The position numbers and the translations under genes were made by a program. The notes under the pieces are model-generated. The model was given only the letters and a program-made list of their open reading frames with translations, had not been told where the DNA came from and ran no database searches. Of a stretch of 48,565 bases of DNA, positions 34,261 to 42,367 are shown in pieces. Origin of the DNA: Desulfobacteraceae bacterium (lineage in GTDB: Bacteria; Desulfobacterota; Desulfobacteria; Desulfobacterales; Desulfosarcinaceae); the NCBI GenBank assembly GCA_024230435.1, contig JAAERL010000202.1:1-48565 (forward strand), given 5' to 3'. Within the stretch, counting starts at the first letter, position 1. Each line of letters starts with the position of its first letter.

Positions 34261-35292
34261 ATGGATTCAACACGGTATCAACGATATCGGCCGAAAGGCC
34301 GGCAAGGAAAGCACGATCGCTACTGGAGTCTTTTACTTGTAGGCGAACACGGCAAGGCTGTTTCTTTGCCGAAAATAAAAGGCATAGCTGTAGCGTGTGC
34401 CGCCTTGCTGGTTTTAAGTTTGGCGGCTTTGATCATATTGGGTTTTCTTTATATTGATCAAACAACACAGATCACTTCCTTAAAAGAGCAGCTATCAAAA
34501 GCACATCAGCTTAAAGCAGATTTAAGAGATCAAAAAGATGTTCTTTTGGCCAAGCTCGTTTCAAGCGGTAATACGCCTGCTTTGCATACTGAAAAGGAAA
34601 AATCGATTACGCAGGGCAAACTCAAAGAGGCAAGTCAGGATTCGCCTAAAAATAAAGCGGACCCTACTGCTGAAGCTGTATCTGCAAAAAACAAAGTTTT
34701 GCAACAGAAAAAAACGGTGCGCGAAGCTATCGCGGAGCCGAAAAAACCTGCAGTAAAATGGAAAGCCGATATCAGAATGTTTTCCGTTGAATATGAGCCC
34801 GGCGATTCAATATTGAGAGCTAAATACAGAATTTATAACACGAGCAAACCCAAGAAGGCTCTGTCCGGAAGAACAGTGGCCGTATTTAAGGCTCAGAAAG
34901 ACGCTGCGCCGGCAGATTGGATATCCGCGCCCCGGGTAAAGCTGAAACAAGGTGTGCCGGATGGAAAAAACGGGCGGATATTTAAAATTAACAACTTTCG
35001 CACGATGAAATTAGCCGCATATAGTGTAAAACCGCCTGTCATGTACGATACAGCCTGTATTTATATTTTCACTGATTCGGGGGAACTGATTTACAACAAA
35101 CAGTTTGATATTCAGATCGATTTTCAGCAGTCTGAACTGGCAGAAATACCGTCATTGGAAAAAACTTTGAAACGCGAATCCGAGCCTGTCACCGAAAAAA
35201 TAGAAACTTCACAACCGTTGTTTAAAAGCCAGCCTTTTTCTTCCATAATGATAAATCGCGCTGAAGGTGAAGCCGCGGATAATCCGAATTAG
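34261..35292 (+). CDS. Uncharacterised bitopic membrane protein with coiled coil, next to bactofilin
   Basis: 343 residues. A basic cytosolic N-terminus of about 40 residues (RYQRYRPKGRQGKHDR) is followed by one transmembrane helix (GIAVACAALLVLSLAALIIL), then a coiled coil (QITSLKEQLSKAHQLKADLR) and a Lys/Ala/Pro-rich stretch to about 165. A folded beta-rich domain follows (about 170-300: MFSVEYEPGDSILRAKYRIY; FKINNFRTMKLAAYSVKP). I do not recognise the family. Its position 151 bases before a bactofilin gene suggests a partner that tethers the filament to the membrane or periplasm (inference). The start has only a weak ribosome site. Confidence 0.8.
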   Translation: MDSTRYQRYRPKGRQGKHDRYWSLLLVGEHGKAVSLPKIKGIAVACAALLVLSLAALIILGFLYIDQTTQITSLKEQLSKAHQLKADLRDQKDVLLAKLVSSGNTPALHTEKEKSITQGKLKEASQDSPKNKADPTAEAVSAKNKVLQQKKTVREAIAEPKKPAVKWKADIRMFSVEYEPGDSILRAKYRIYNTSKPKKALSGRTVAVFKAQKDAAPADWISAPRVKLKQGVPDGKNGRIFKINNFRTMKLAAYSVKPPVMYDTACIYIFTDSGELIYNKQFDIQIDFQQSELAEIPSLEKTLKRESEPVTEKIETSQPLFKSQPFSSIMINRAEGEAADNPN

Positions 35293-35443
35293 CTGATTGG
35301 ACAAAGATTTATGGAACCGGATGATTTTGTGAGGGTGCTATTTTTTTTCAGATCTTCCTCCAGAATTAAAAAAAATCAAATAATAGCATGTCAACGCCGT
35401 CTGAGAATATTGATGACGGCTTAGCAATGAGGATAAAATATCT

Positions 35444-35794
35444 GTGAAAGACGATAGTAAAAAAATTTCCATCATTGATGAAGGATTCACAGTCGATGGT
35501 ACCGTGACGGGCAAGGGGCGGGTGATTGTCAAGGGGACTGTAAAAGGAACACTTACGGGCGATAACGTTATAATAGCTAAAAAGGGCGCAGTCTATGCGC
35601 AAGCCAAGGTAAACAAGATGACCATTGGAGGGCTTTTTGACGGTGAAGTTGAGGTTGATAAATCCTTGACCCTCCTTTCTACCGGCAATTGTTCGGGCAA
35701 AATTTTATGCAAGGAGTTGATTGTCGAATCCGGCGGTATTCTCAATGCAACCGTAATATGTAAAAACAAAAGCGGCGGTTTCTCAATAGGGTAA
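35444..35794 (+). CDS. Bactofilin (polymer-forming cytoskeletal protein)
   Basis: 116 residues, beginning at GTG. The core is a right-handed beta-helix of short repeats: FTVDGTVTGKGRVIVKGTVK, GTLTGDNVIIAKKGAVYAQA and TIGGLFDGEVEVDKSLTLL. The short charged N-terminus (DDSKKIS) is the usual membrane-association tail position. Bactofilins assemble nucleotide-free filaments that shape cells or position enzymes. It follows the bitopic coiled-coil gene on the same strand. Confidence 0.92.
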   Translation: MKDDSKKISIIDEGFTVDGTVTGKGRVIVKGTVKGTLTGDNVIIAKKGAVYAQAKVNKMTIGGLFDGEVEVDKSLTLLSTGNCSGKILCKELIVESGGILNATVICKNKSGGFSIG

Positions 35795-35841
35795 GGGCTA
35801 TGGAAATATTACGGGTTTGCCTGCAGTACGTCCAAAAAGGC

Positions 35842-36127
35842 TTAAATATCAATTGTGTAGTGCTGAAAATGTTCGAAAGTCACATGGTCAAAAGGCAGCC
35901 GGGCTTGTTTTTTAATAAGATCGAATATAGCCAGATAGTTAATCAGGATTCTGTTGCCCCATGATAGTCTCAGAAGGCTGAATTCATGGCGGATGTTTTT
36001 CCCAGGGCCTTCGATTTCCAGAAATTCGCCGTATGGCCATAGTATCAAGGCAAACGAGCGTTTCCGTACAGGAAAACGTCTCGCGCCATTTTTCATACAT
36101 TTGAATGGGCTTGAATTTAATATATTG
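35842..36127 (-). pseudogene. Broken CYTH-domain (class IV adenylate cyclase-like) gene remnant
   Basis: The minus strand encodes the second half of a CYTH domain in two frames. From 36127 down it reads PIQMYEKWRETF and TETLVCLDTM; after one extra base at about 36037 the frame changes to PYGEFLEIEGPGKNIRHE, RILINYLAIFDLIKKQ and LPFDHVTFEHF, ending at 35842. Removing one G restores VCLDTMPYGEFLEIEG. The N-terminal half is missing, replaced by the start region of the TIM-barrel gene on the other strand. The family includes adenylate cyclases and triphosphatases; this copy is clearly dead or misassembled. Confidence 0.75.
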
Positions 36128-36145
36128 TTACCAGGTTTTAAAAAA

Positions 36146-37084
36146 ATGACACTATCATTATCAACATCTTTCATTGCTTCAGAACTTGATGATTCACGGC
36201 AACTTGTGAAAATTTTAAAGCACCTCGGGGTTCATGCCGTTGAACTGGAATATCGCCTCAAAAGCAAACTTTTCCAAGAGCTCAAAGCCACTTTAAGAAG
36301 CGAAAGGATAACTGTTACGAGTTTGCACAATTATTGTCCTTTCCCGGGCATAATTCCCAAGGCTCGTCCGAGCGGAGATTATTTCCGTTTATCTTCACCG
36401 GACGCCGAAGAAAGAAAATTGGCTGTCCAATGGACTGCTAAAACGATTCAGCAGGCCCACGAACTTGAAGCGTCTACGGTTGTCCTGCATTGTGGTGCTG
36501 TAGCCATGGATTCTTACCATGCAGATATCTACAAGCTGTGTTGCAAAGATGGCAAACAGTCAGATGAGTTTAATGCATTATTGAAAACAAATATAGAGCA
36601 ACGCGAAAATAAGAAGGCCCCGTTTATAAATGCGCTCTTATTCAGTCTGGACCAGCTTTTGAATATTGCTGACAAGTATCAGATCCTTTTGGGAATTGAA
36701 AACCGTTACCATTATTTGGAATTGCCGGATTTAAATGAAACAGCGTTTCTTTTAAAAAAATTTGAAGGCGGCCCCATTGGCTATTGGCATGACACGGGCC
36801 ATGGACATGTCCGGGAACAATTGGGGCTTGGCCGCCAGCAACAATGGCTTGAACGTTTCGCTCAGAAGCTTGTCGGAATGCATGTACACGATGCAAAAGG
36901 TTTCAAGGATCATCTGGCGCCGGGGACCGGGAATATCGATTTTTCCAAATTGCTGCCAAAATCGGATTCGAATTATCCTGTTGTGTTGGAATTGGCTCCT
37001 GGTACAGGCATAAAAGACATTGAGGCTGGTGTAAACTATTTGAGAAACATTCTCGCTACCTGCCGGAAGGGTCCATTAGATTAG
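36146..37084 (+). CDS. TIM-barrel sugar phosphate isomerase/epimerase-like protein
   Basis: 312 residues from the ATG at 36146; upstream in-frame ATGs fall in the CYTH remnant and give an extension without family character. Xylose-isomerase-like barrel motifs: ITVTSLHNYCPFPG, TVVLHCGAVAMDS, LLGIENRYHYLELPD, GPIGYWHDTGHGHVREQLG, GMHVHDAKGFKDHLAPGTG and YPVVLELAPGT. The metal-binding Glu, His and Asp positions (IENR, WHDTGH, HVHDAKG) are present. The substrate cannot be told. The promoter is likely inside the pseudogene. Confidence 0.85.
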   Translation: MTLSLSTSFIASELDDSRQLVKILKHLGVHAVELEYRLKSKLFQELKATLRSERITVTSLHNYCPFPGIIPKARPSGDYFRLSSPDAEERKLAVQWTAKTIQQAHELEASTVVLHCGAVAMDSYHADIYKLCCKDGKQSDEFNALLKTNIEQRENKKAPFINALLFSLDQLLNIADKYQILLGIENRYHYLELPDLNETAFLLKKFEGGPIGYWHDTGHGHVREQLGLGRQQQWLERFAQKLVGMHVHDAKGFKDHLAPGTGNIDFSKLLPKSDSNYPVVLELAPGTGIKDIEAGVNYLRNILATCRKGPLD

Positions 37085-37188
37085 CGCCCATCTATAAATG
37101 GCTGGTATGCCCGAATATGGCCGGTATGCCCGATATTCTCGGTGCGCTTAAATTTTTTCGCATGCCTTGATCCCGGCCGGCTAATTAT

Positions 37189-37204
37189 ATTTCCGGATGG
37201 ACAC
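37189..37204 (+). repeat. Half copy of the 29478-29514 palindrome
   Basis: ATTTCCGGATGGACAC matches the right arm of the palindrome between pal and cpoB exactly. It lies 80 bases upstream of the rplM start. Confidence 0.7.
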
Positions 37205-37219
37205 TATGGTAAATTTTTC

Positions 37220-37248
37220 TTGACTTATCTGAAAAATTCGATTACGTA
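37220..37248 (+). promoter_or_regulatory. Candidate rplM-rpsI promoter
   Basis: TTGACT at 37220-37225 is followed 17 bases later by TACGTA, a poor -10 box. The position 35 bases before the rplM start fits a ribosomal protein promoter. Confidence 0.35.
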
Positions 37249-37283
37249 TTCTCGATTCTGAATATGGATTAGGAGTGAAAACC

Positions 37284-37718
37284 GTGAAAAAATATACATA
37301 TAGTGCCAAAGCATCGGATAATCTGGACAATTGGGTGATTGTTGACGCAAGCGATGCAATCCTAGGCCGGTTAGCTACTGGAATTGCTGCCCGTTTGCGT
37401 GGAAAACACAACCCCATGTTTACCCCCCATGTGGATACCGGTGATTCGGTAATTGTCATCAATGCTGAAAAAATCAAGCTGACCGGTAAAAAAATGGATA
37501 AAAAAATCTACTATCGCCACAGCGGCTATATCGGTGGATTGAAATCTATCACTGCACGCAAATTGCTTGAAAAAAACCCTGAAGACCTGGTTGTTAACGC
37601 AGTACGGGGAATGCTTCCGAAAAACCGGCTGGGGCGCAAGATGGTCAAGAAGCTTAAGGTGTATGCAGGGGCAGAGCATCCTCATAGCGCGCAAGAACCT
37701 GAAACTTTAAAGATCTAA
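37284..37718 (+). CDS. rplM: 50S ribosomal protein L13
   Basis: 144 residues from the GTG at 37284, chosen because AGGAG lies 8 bases before it; an in-frame GTG at 37275 would overlap that site. Family motifs: [49 protein letters not shown] and [20 protein letters not shown]13 is an early assembly protein of the large subunit. rpsI follows after 35 bases. Confidence 0.97.
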   Translation: MKKYTYSAKASDNLDNWVIVDASDAILGRLATGIAARLRGKHNPMFTPHVDTGDSVIVINAEKIKLTGKKMDKKIYYRHSGYIGGLKSITARKLLEKNPEDLVVNAVRGMLPKNRLGRKMVKKLKVYAGAEHPHSAQEPETLKI

Positions 37719-37753
37719 CTTAGTAATTAGGAATAAGAGAAGTCGGGGATTTT

Positions 37754-38149
37754 ATGTCAAAGGAAAATTCTTATTACGCCACCGGAAAACGAAAAAACGC
37801 TATTGCCAGAACCTGGATCACTCCGGGAAAAGGCGAGGTTTCAATTAACGGCCGCACGCTGGAAGACTATTTCCGGGTTTACACAGCTAAAACCATTATC
37901 AAACAGCCGTTGATGGTGACCAATAATCAGGATAAATTTGATATTACCGTCAAGGTCGTTGGCGGCGGCGTTATTGGCCAGGCAGGCGCCATCAGACACG
38001 GTATCACCAAAGCTCTCATTGAATTTGACGGCGAGTTACGGTCTGTTTTGAAAAAGGCCGGGTTCGTACGCCGTGATCCGCGTGAAAAAGAACGTAAAAA
38101 ATATGGTCAGAAAGGCGCTCGCGCTCGCTTCCAGTTCTCAAAACGTTAA
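37754..38149 (+). CDS. rpsI: 30S ribosomal protein S9
   Basis: 131 residues. Motifs: [40 protein letters not shown] and the basic C-terminal tail ending [12 protein letters not shown], which reaches the P-site tRNA in the ribosome. It is cotranscribed with rplM and followed by a clear terminator. Confidence 0.98.
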   Translation: MSKENSYYATGKRKNAIARTWITPGKGEVSINGRTLEDYFRVYTAKTIIKQPLMVTNNQDKFDITVKVVGGGVIGQAGAIRHGITKALIEFDGELRSVLKKAGFVRRDPREKERKKYGQKGARARFQFSKR

Positions 38150-38174
38150 TATCCGGTTTTTTTTGCTCATACAA

Positions 38175-38206
38175 GGGAACCCGTACTATCCAGGTTCCCT
38201 TTTTTT
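38175..38206 (+). terminator. Rho-independent terminator of rplM-rpsI
   Basis: Stem GGGAACC (38175-38181) with GGTTCCC (38193-38199), 11-base loop, then seven T. It begins 25 bases after the rpsI stop. Confidence 0.92.
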
Positions 38207-38514
38207 GCTGGTTTATTTTCCAGTCCAAAAGCCAAGTCCGCCAATCTTGTGTAAAGCGCACAAATTGGCTATCTTTGTTTTATGAGAGGCTTATATGGTT
38301 TTATGGGGCTTGGAAACTGCAAATATTCCGTTCTTGCTTGTTTTGATCGATATACACATCATCTTACATATACTTTGAATCGGTTTTCGCTTGTTACGTC
38401 AACGGGCACAGACAAATAAGGTATGCATCTATAGTGTATGCATCCATTTTTGCTTCTTAAAAACGAATCCAAATCCGGCGCAGTAGCGGTATATTTACAG
38501 CCTCCAGAAATCGC
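38207..38514. other. Intergenic region downstream of the rpsI terminator
   Basis: No gene seen. It holds the left copy of a ~200-base repeat (38304-38520) also found upstream of the M24 peptidase gene, and two GTATGCATC boxes near 38420-38442. Confidence 0.5.
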
Positions 38515-38520
38515 CTAAAC
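38304..38520 (+). repeat. Long imperfect direct repeat, left copy (includes dispersed repeat D, 38488-38520)
   Basis: It shares in order GGGCTTGGAAACTGCAAATA, CTTGCTTGTTTTGAT, TTGAATCGGTTTTCG and CGGTATATTTACAGCCTCCA with the copy at 39739-39913. The last part overlaps the stop codon of the M24 peptidase and ends in AAATCGCCTAA. Confidence 0.65.
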
Positions 38521-39714
38521 AACTGTGATCGAATCAGAATAATTCGTAAGCCGTTTCAAACCGCCGGATGTTACGGCGTGGGAATTTTCTATACCGACTA
38601 CACCCCGGTTTGGAAAAATTAATTTGGGTTCCAGGGCAATGACCATACCTTCTTGCAACGGCATTTTTTGGCCTTGGGCTAAAAATGGAAATTCATCCAA
38701 TTCCAGCCCGATTCCGTGACCAACAAAACGTATTCGTTGCGAACCGGCGCCCATAAAATTGTCTCCAAATCCGCTTTCAGAGGCCAGGTTCAGTGCCAGG
38801 TCATAAATATCGCCGGTTTTTACACCCGGTTTGGCAGCGGTTGCTATTTTATCCTGAATTTTAAGCATAGCTTCATGCCCGGACATAAGATCATCGTCGA
38901 GCTCGCCTATTGAAAATATACGGGTGTGATCAGCAAGGTAGCCGTTAAAGGCAAAAACGTAATCCAATAGAACAGGTTCATGAGCACGTATTGTATTCAA
39001 TCCCGCGCCTTGCGCCACGGCAGCGCTGGTCGATGTTCCTCCGGTAGGTGAAGCCAGGTAGCTTGGAACCGTGGCTGAAGCACCGCTCATCAAATGACCG
39101 TAAAACAGCTCATTGCCCCACAACCGCATGCGTACAATTCCCTGATGGCCTAAACTGCGTGAATAGGCTTCCACCTGGCCGGCCAAAGCGATTTCGGTCA
39201 GACCTTGCTTAAGGATTGTTTTCATATGCACAGCGACCTTGTCCGCAAGGGCTCCGGCCTGCTTAATCAGATCTATCTCATATTCTGATTTGACTGCACG
39301 CTGGATTCGGATGTCCAGTGAAACATCTTTTATTTGAGCTTTATCAAAAATAGAGCTGTACATGAAAAAAAGATTGGCAGGCAAAACATCCAATTCAAGC
39401 CCCAGGCGATCGGGCCAGGGCAGGCCCTGCTCTTTTAAAATAGCGGGTATCTTCTTCGGACTGCCCAGGGGTAGAATATTGGCCAGGGGGGATTCGGCGC
39501 AGGCGCGCTCAAAACTTTTTCGAGCAAGAAGCAATGGCTGCCCGTTCGCGGGCACATACAAATGACTTTGTTGGATGGTTCCCGCATAGTAAAACAGGTC
39601 ACTAGGCTGCAGGATCAGTGCGGCATCTATTTTTTTTTGTTGCAGTGTGGTTTGAAGTTTTGCAATGCGTGCGTCTATTTCCGATAAGGGCGTGTTGGTA
39701 TCGGTTTTGAACAT
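38515..39714 (-). CDS. M24-family metallopeptidase (Xaa-Pro aminopeptidase-like)
   Basis: 399 residues from the ATG at 39714, preceded by GGAAAGGAA. The upstream in-frame extension to 39876 is repeat sequence and probably not translated. An N-terminal creatinase-like domain (IDAALILQPSDLFYYAGTIQ) precedes the pita-bread domain with metal ligands: Asp in LLDYVFAFNGYLADHTR (two Asp), His in VGHGIGLELDEFP, Glu in ALEPKLIFPNRG and GIENSHAV. All five ligands are present. It likely cleaves N-terminal residues next to proline. It stands alone, flanked by direct repeats. Confidence 0.92.
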   Translation of the reverse strand: MFKTDTNTPLSEIDARIAKLQTTLQQKKIDAALILQPSDLFYYAGTIQQSHLYVPANGQPLLLARKSFERACAESPLANILPLGSPKKIPAILKEQGLPWPDRLGLELDVLPANLFFMYSSIFDKAQIKDVSLDIRIQRAVKSEYEIDLIKQAGALADKVAVHMKTILKQGLTEIALAGQVEAYSRSLGHQGIVRMRLWGNELFYGHLMSGASATVPSYLASPTGGTSTSAAVAQGAGLNTIRAHEPVLLDYVFAFNGYLADHTRIFSIGELDDDLMSGHEAMLKIQDKIATAAKPGVKTGDIYDLALNLASESGFGDNFMGAGSQRIRFVGHGIGLELDEFPFLAQGQKMPLQEGMVIALEPKLIFPNRGVVGIENSHAVTSGGLKRLTNYSDSITVV

Positions 39715-40285
39715 GCGGGTTTCCTTTCCAATGCGGTTTAAGGGCTTGGAAGCTGTAAATATCCCACCCTTGCCTGTCTTGATAAAAATGGCCTTTTGAA
39801 TTCGTTTTCCTCTGTTGCTCCGATCGGTAAAGACTTTGAATACGCACTTCCAGGTACGGTTTGAAAATAAATTCAAATTTGGCGCAATAACGGTATATTT
39901 AAAGCCTCCAAGACCCTAATAGTTCAACGTGCTCTATATGCCATGAATAGTGACATAAGAGCGTTGGGCTTGATTCGATACGATAGTTGCCACTATAGCA
40001 CATAATGGCTAATGTCTTGAAGGGACCATGATTTCGTGTAATAATAAATTCAAAGTGAACTTCGGATCATCATGACCACCCAAAAATACAGACCAATCAG
40101 ATCCCAACGCAGAGTCTGAAATTCAATCCAGCACATCACGTAAACGATATAAATTGCAAAATACAGGCATTAGGCATTAGGCAGTTGGAAAATAAGCCCG
40201 TTATTTCTCACTGGGATGATTTGCAACTGCCGCTATGATTCTAAACACTGACTACTGGCTGTGAAATGGCCAAACGATGACATAA
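39715..40285. other. Intergenic region between the M24 peptidase and oligopeptide transporter operon (divergent)
   Basis: It contains the right copy of the long repeat (39739-39913), a short tandem GCATTAG near 40169, and must carry both divergent promoters. No extra gene was seen. The first transporter gene lacks a clear ribosome site. Confidence 0.45.
39739..39913 (+). repeat. Long imperfect direct repeat, right copy (includes dispersed repeat E, 39892-39913)
   Basis: It contains GGGCTTGGAAGCTGTAAATA, CTTGCCTGTCTTGAT, TTGAATTCGTTTTCC, GGCGCAATAACGG and TATATTTAAAGCCTCC, collinear with 38304-38520. It ends AAGACCCTAA rather than AATCGCCTAA. Confidence 0.65.
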
Positions 40286-41314
40286 ATGGCGGCCTATTTT
40301 ATTCGACGCTTTTTACTTGTTATTCCGACATTTGTCGGCATAACCGTTTTGTTGTTTACGGTTACCCGGTTTGTTCCGGGCGGTCCTATTGAACGGATTA
40401 TCGCCCAGGCTCAGCAGCAAGCAATGGAAGGGGGCAGGGCGCCTGCGGGTTCGGAGACCGTTCAAAAACAGCCCTTATCGGATGATCAGATCGAGCTGCT
40501 CAAAAAATATTATGGATTTGATAAGCCCGTTCTGGTCAGCTATGGCCTATGGCTTGGCAAATTATTAAAAGGGGATTTTGGGACCTCCACACGCTATTAC
40601 GATCCGGTTTGGGTGATGATTAGCGAACGTATTCCAATTTCACTTTATTTTGGCATACTCTCGTTGATTGCCATATACGGTATCTGTATTCCTCTTGGAA
40701 TTGCAAAAGCAGTTCGTCACAATAGTTCATTTGATAATGCTTCTTCAGTTGTTGTGTTTGCCGGCTATGCCATACCCGGATGGGTTGCCGGTATTTTAAT
40801 GCTGATTGTGTTTGCCTCCCACTGGGAGATTTTTCCACTCGGAGAACTGGTAAGTGATCATTTTGAAGAGTTAAATCTTATGCAAAAAGTACTGGATCTG
40901 GCTTGGCACACGGTTTTGCCACTGGCATCTTACCTGATTGGTTCCTTTGCTTTGATGACCCTTCTTATGAAAAATACATTAATGGATCATCTGTCAGCCG
41001 ATTATGTGCGCACCGCCATGGCCAAGGGCCTGACCTTCAAGCGTGCTATTTTCGGCCACGCCCTCAGAAACAGTCTTGTTCCAATTGCGACATCCTTTGG
41101 TAACAATATTAGTTTGATTCTTTCCGGTTCATTTTTAATCGAAAAAGTATTCAATATCGATGGAATGGGTTTGCTGGGTTATGAATCGGTAGTCGATCGG
41201 GATTATCCGGTGGTCATGGGGGTTCTTGCTATTTCGAGTTTGCTTTTTCTTATCGGAAACATTTTATCCGACATGTGTGTTGCGATTGTGGACCCACGTG
41301 TTAAATTCGAGTGA
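40286..41314 (+). CDS. Oligopeptide ABC transporter permease (OppB/YejB type)
   Basis: 342 residues. N-terminal FIRRFLLVIPTFVGITVLLF begins the OppB-type permease, with FVPGGPIERI after the first helix. Five or six more helices follow, with the permease loop VRTAMAKGLTFKRAIFGHAL that contacts the ATPases (EAA-like motif). The insertion QAQQQAMEGGRAPAG after helix 1 is typical of YejB-like permeases. It is first in a five-gene operon; the second permease starts 9 bases later. Confidence 0.93.
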   Translation: MAAYFIRRFLLVIPTFVGITVLLFTVTRFVPGGPIERIIAQAQQQAMEGGRAPAGSETVQKQPLSDDQIELLKKYYGFDKPVLVSYGLWLGKLLKGDFGTSTRYYDPVWVMISERIPISLYFGILSLIAIYGICIPLGIAKAVRHNSSFDNASSVVVFAGYAIPGWVAGILMLIVFASHWEIFPLGELVSDHFEELNLMQKVLDLAWHTVLPLASYLIGSFALMTLLMKNTLMDHLSADYVRTAMAKGLTFKRAIFGHALRNSLVPIATSFGNNISLILSGSFLIEKVFNIDGMGLLGYESVVDRDYPVVMGVLAISSLLFLIGNILSDMCVAIVDPRVKFE

Positions 41315-41323
41315 TAGAAAAAA

Positions 41324-42367
41324 ATGAAGCTCAATACCCTGACAATAAAAAAACTGCGCCGCTTTTATTCCATCAAACGCGGGTACTATGCCTTTATTTT
41401 TTTGGGACTGCTGATTCTGCTTTCTTTTGCAGCAGAGCTTGTAGTGAACAGCCGTGCGCTGATTGTCAAGTATCAAGGAAAATATTATTTCCCGACTTAC
41501 ACGGATATGATTGCGGGAGAAACCTTTGGTCTGGATTATGCGTATGAAACCAATTATCGTGAATTAAAGGCCAACTTTGAGCGGAAAAATGACGGTAACT
41601 GGGTCTTGATGCCCCCGGCGCCCTATAATGCTTTCGAGAACGATCTGCGGTCCGATTCTGCGCCTGCTTTACCGCCTTCATGGTCTCAGAGGCACTTTTT
41701 AGGAACCGACACGTCCGGCAGGGATGTTCTGGCCCGTTTGGTTTATGGCTTTCGGATTGCTATTTTTTTTTCCTTTACATTAATCGTTTCAACTTATGTT
41801 GTGGGAATCGGAATCGGTTGTGCAATGGGGTATTTTGGAGGAGGTTTTGATATCTTATTTCAGCGGTTGATAGAAATCTGGTCTAATGTGCCGATAATTT
41901 ATGTGGTGATTATTATCTCTTCCATTGTTGTGCCCAATTTCTGGTGGTTAATAATTATTATGGTGTGTTTCGGATGGATGGGCATCACCTGGGTGATGCG
42001 AACAATTACTTATAAAGAAAAAGCCAGGGATTACGTGCTTGCCGCAAGGGCCTTGGGAGCTTCAAACGTCAGGATCATTTTTTTGCACATTATTCCTAAC
42101 ACAATTTCCGTGATCGTAACTTACGTCCCTTTTTCTTTTTCAAGCGGTATTGTGGCGCTGACAGCGCTTGACTATTTAGGCTTTGGCTTGCCGCCGCCAA
42201 CGCCTAGTTGGGGAGAATTAATTCAGCAGGCGTGGACAAATTTCAGCGCCTGGTGGTTAGGCGCTTCGGTCATAACAGCCATGGTATTAACGCTGGTGGC
42301 GGTAACGTTTATTGGGGAAGCGGTCCGGGAGGCTTTTGATCCGAAATTGCATACGGTATATGAGTGA
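41324..42367 (+). CDS. Oligopeptide ABC transporter permease (OppC/YejE type)
   Basis: 347 residues. The first helix (YAFIFLGLLILLSFAAELVV) is followed by a ~100-residue periplasmic insertion (KYYFPTYTDMIAGETFG through PPSWSQRHFLGTDTSGRDV), a hallmark of the YejE branch. The permease core has LGTDTSGRDVLARLVYG, the loop DYVLAARALGASNVRIIFLH and LDYLGFGLPPPTPSWGELI. It overlaps the next gene by a base or more. Confidence 0.94.
   Translation: MKLNTLTIKKLRRFYSIKRGYYAFIFLGLLILLSFAAELVVNSRALIVKYQGKYYFPTYTDMIAGETFGLDYAYETNYRELKANFERKNDGNWVLMPPAPYNAFENDLRSDSAPALPPSWSQRHFLGTDTSGRDVLARLVYGFRIAIFFSFTLIVSTYVVGIGIGCAMGYFGGGFDILFQRLIEIWSNVPIIYVVIIISSIVVPNFWWLIIIMVCFGWMGITWVMRTITYKEKARDYVLAARALGASNVRIIFLHIIPNTISVIVTYVPFSFSSGIVALTALDYLGFGLPPPTPSWGELIQQAWTNFSAWWLGASVITAMVLTLVAVTFIGEAVREAFDPKLHTVYE

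Noticed and set aside
35954-36145. 64-residue N-terminal extension of the TIM-barrel protein
   Set aside because: It is antisense to the CYTH remnant, and the barrel begins at MTLSLSTSFIASEL.
39715-39876. 54-residue N-terminal extension of the M24 peptidase
   Set aside because: It is encoded by repeat sequence also found at 38304-38520; the internal ATG at 39714 has a good ribosome site and matches the family start.
40908-40923. TGGCAC-N8-GC pattern resembling a sigma-54 promoter
   Set aside because: It lies inside the OppB-type permease gene with no downstream start site that would need it.
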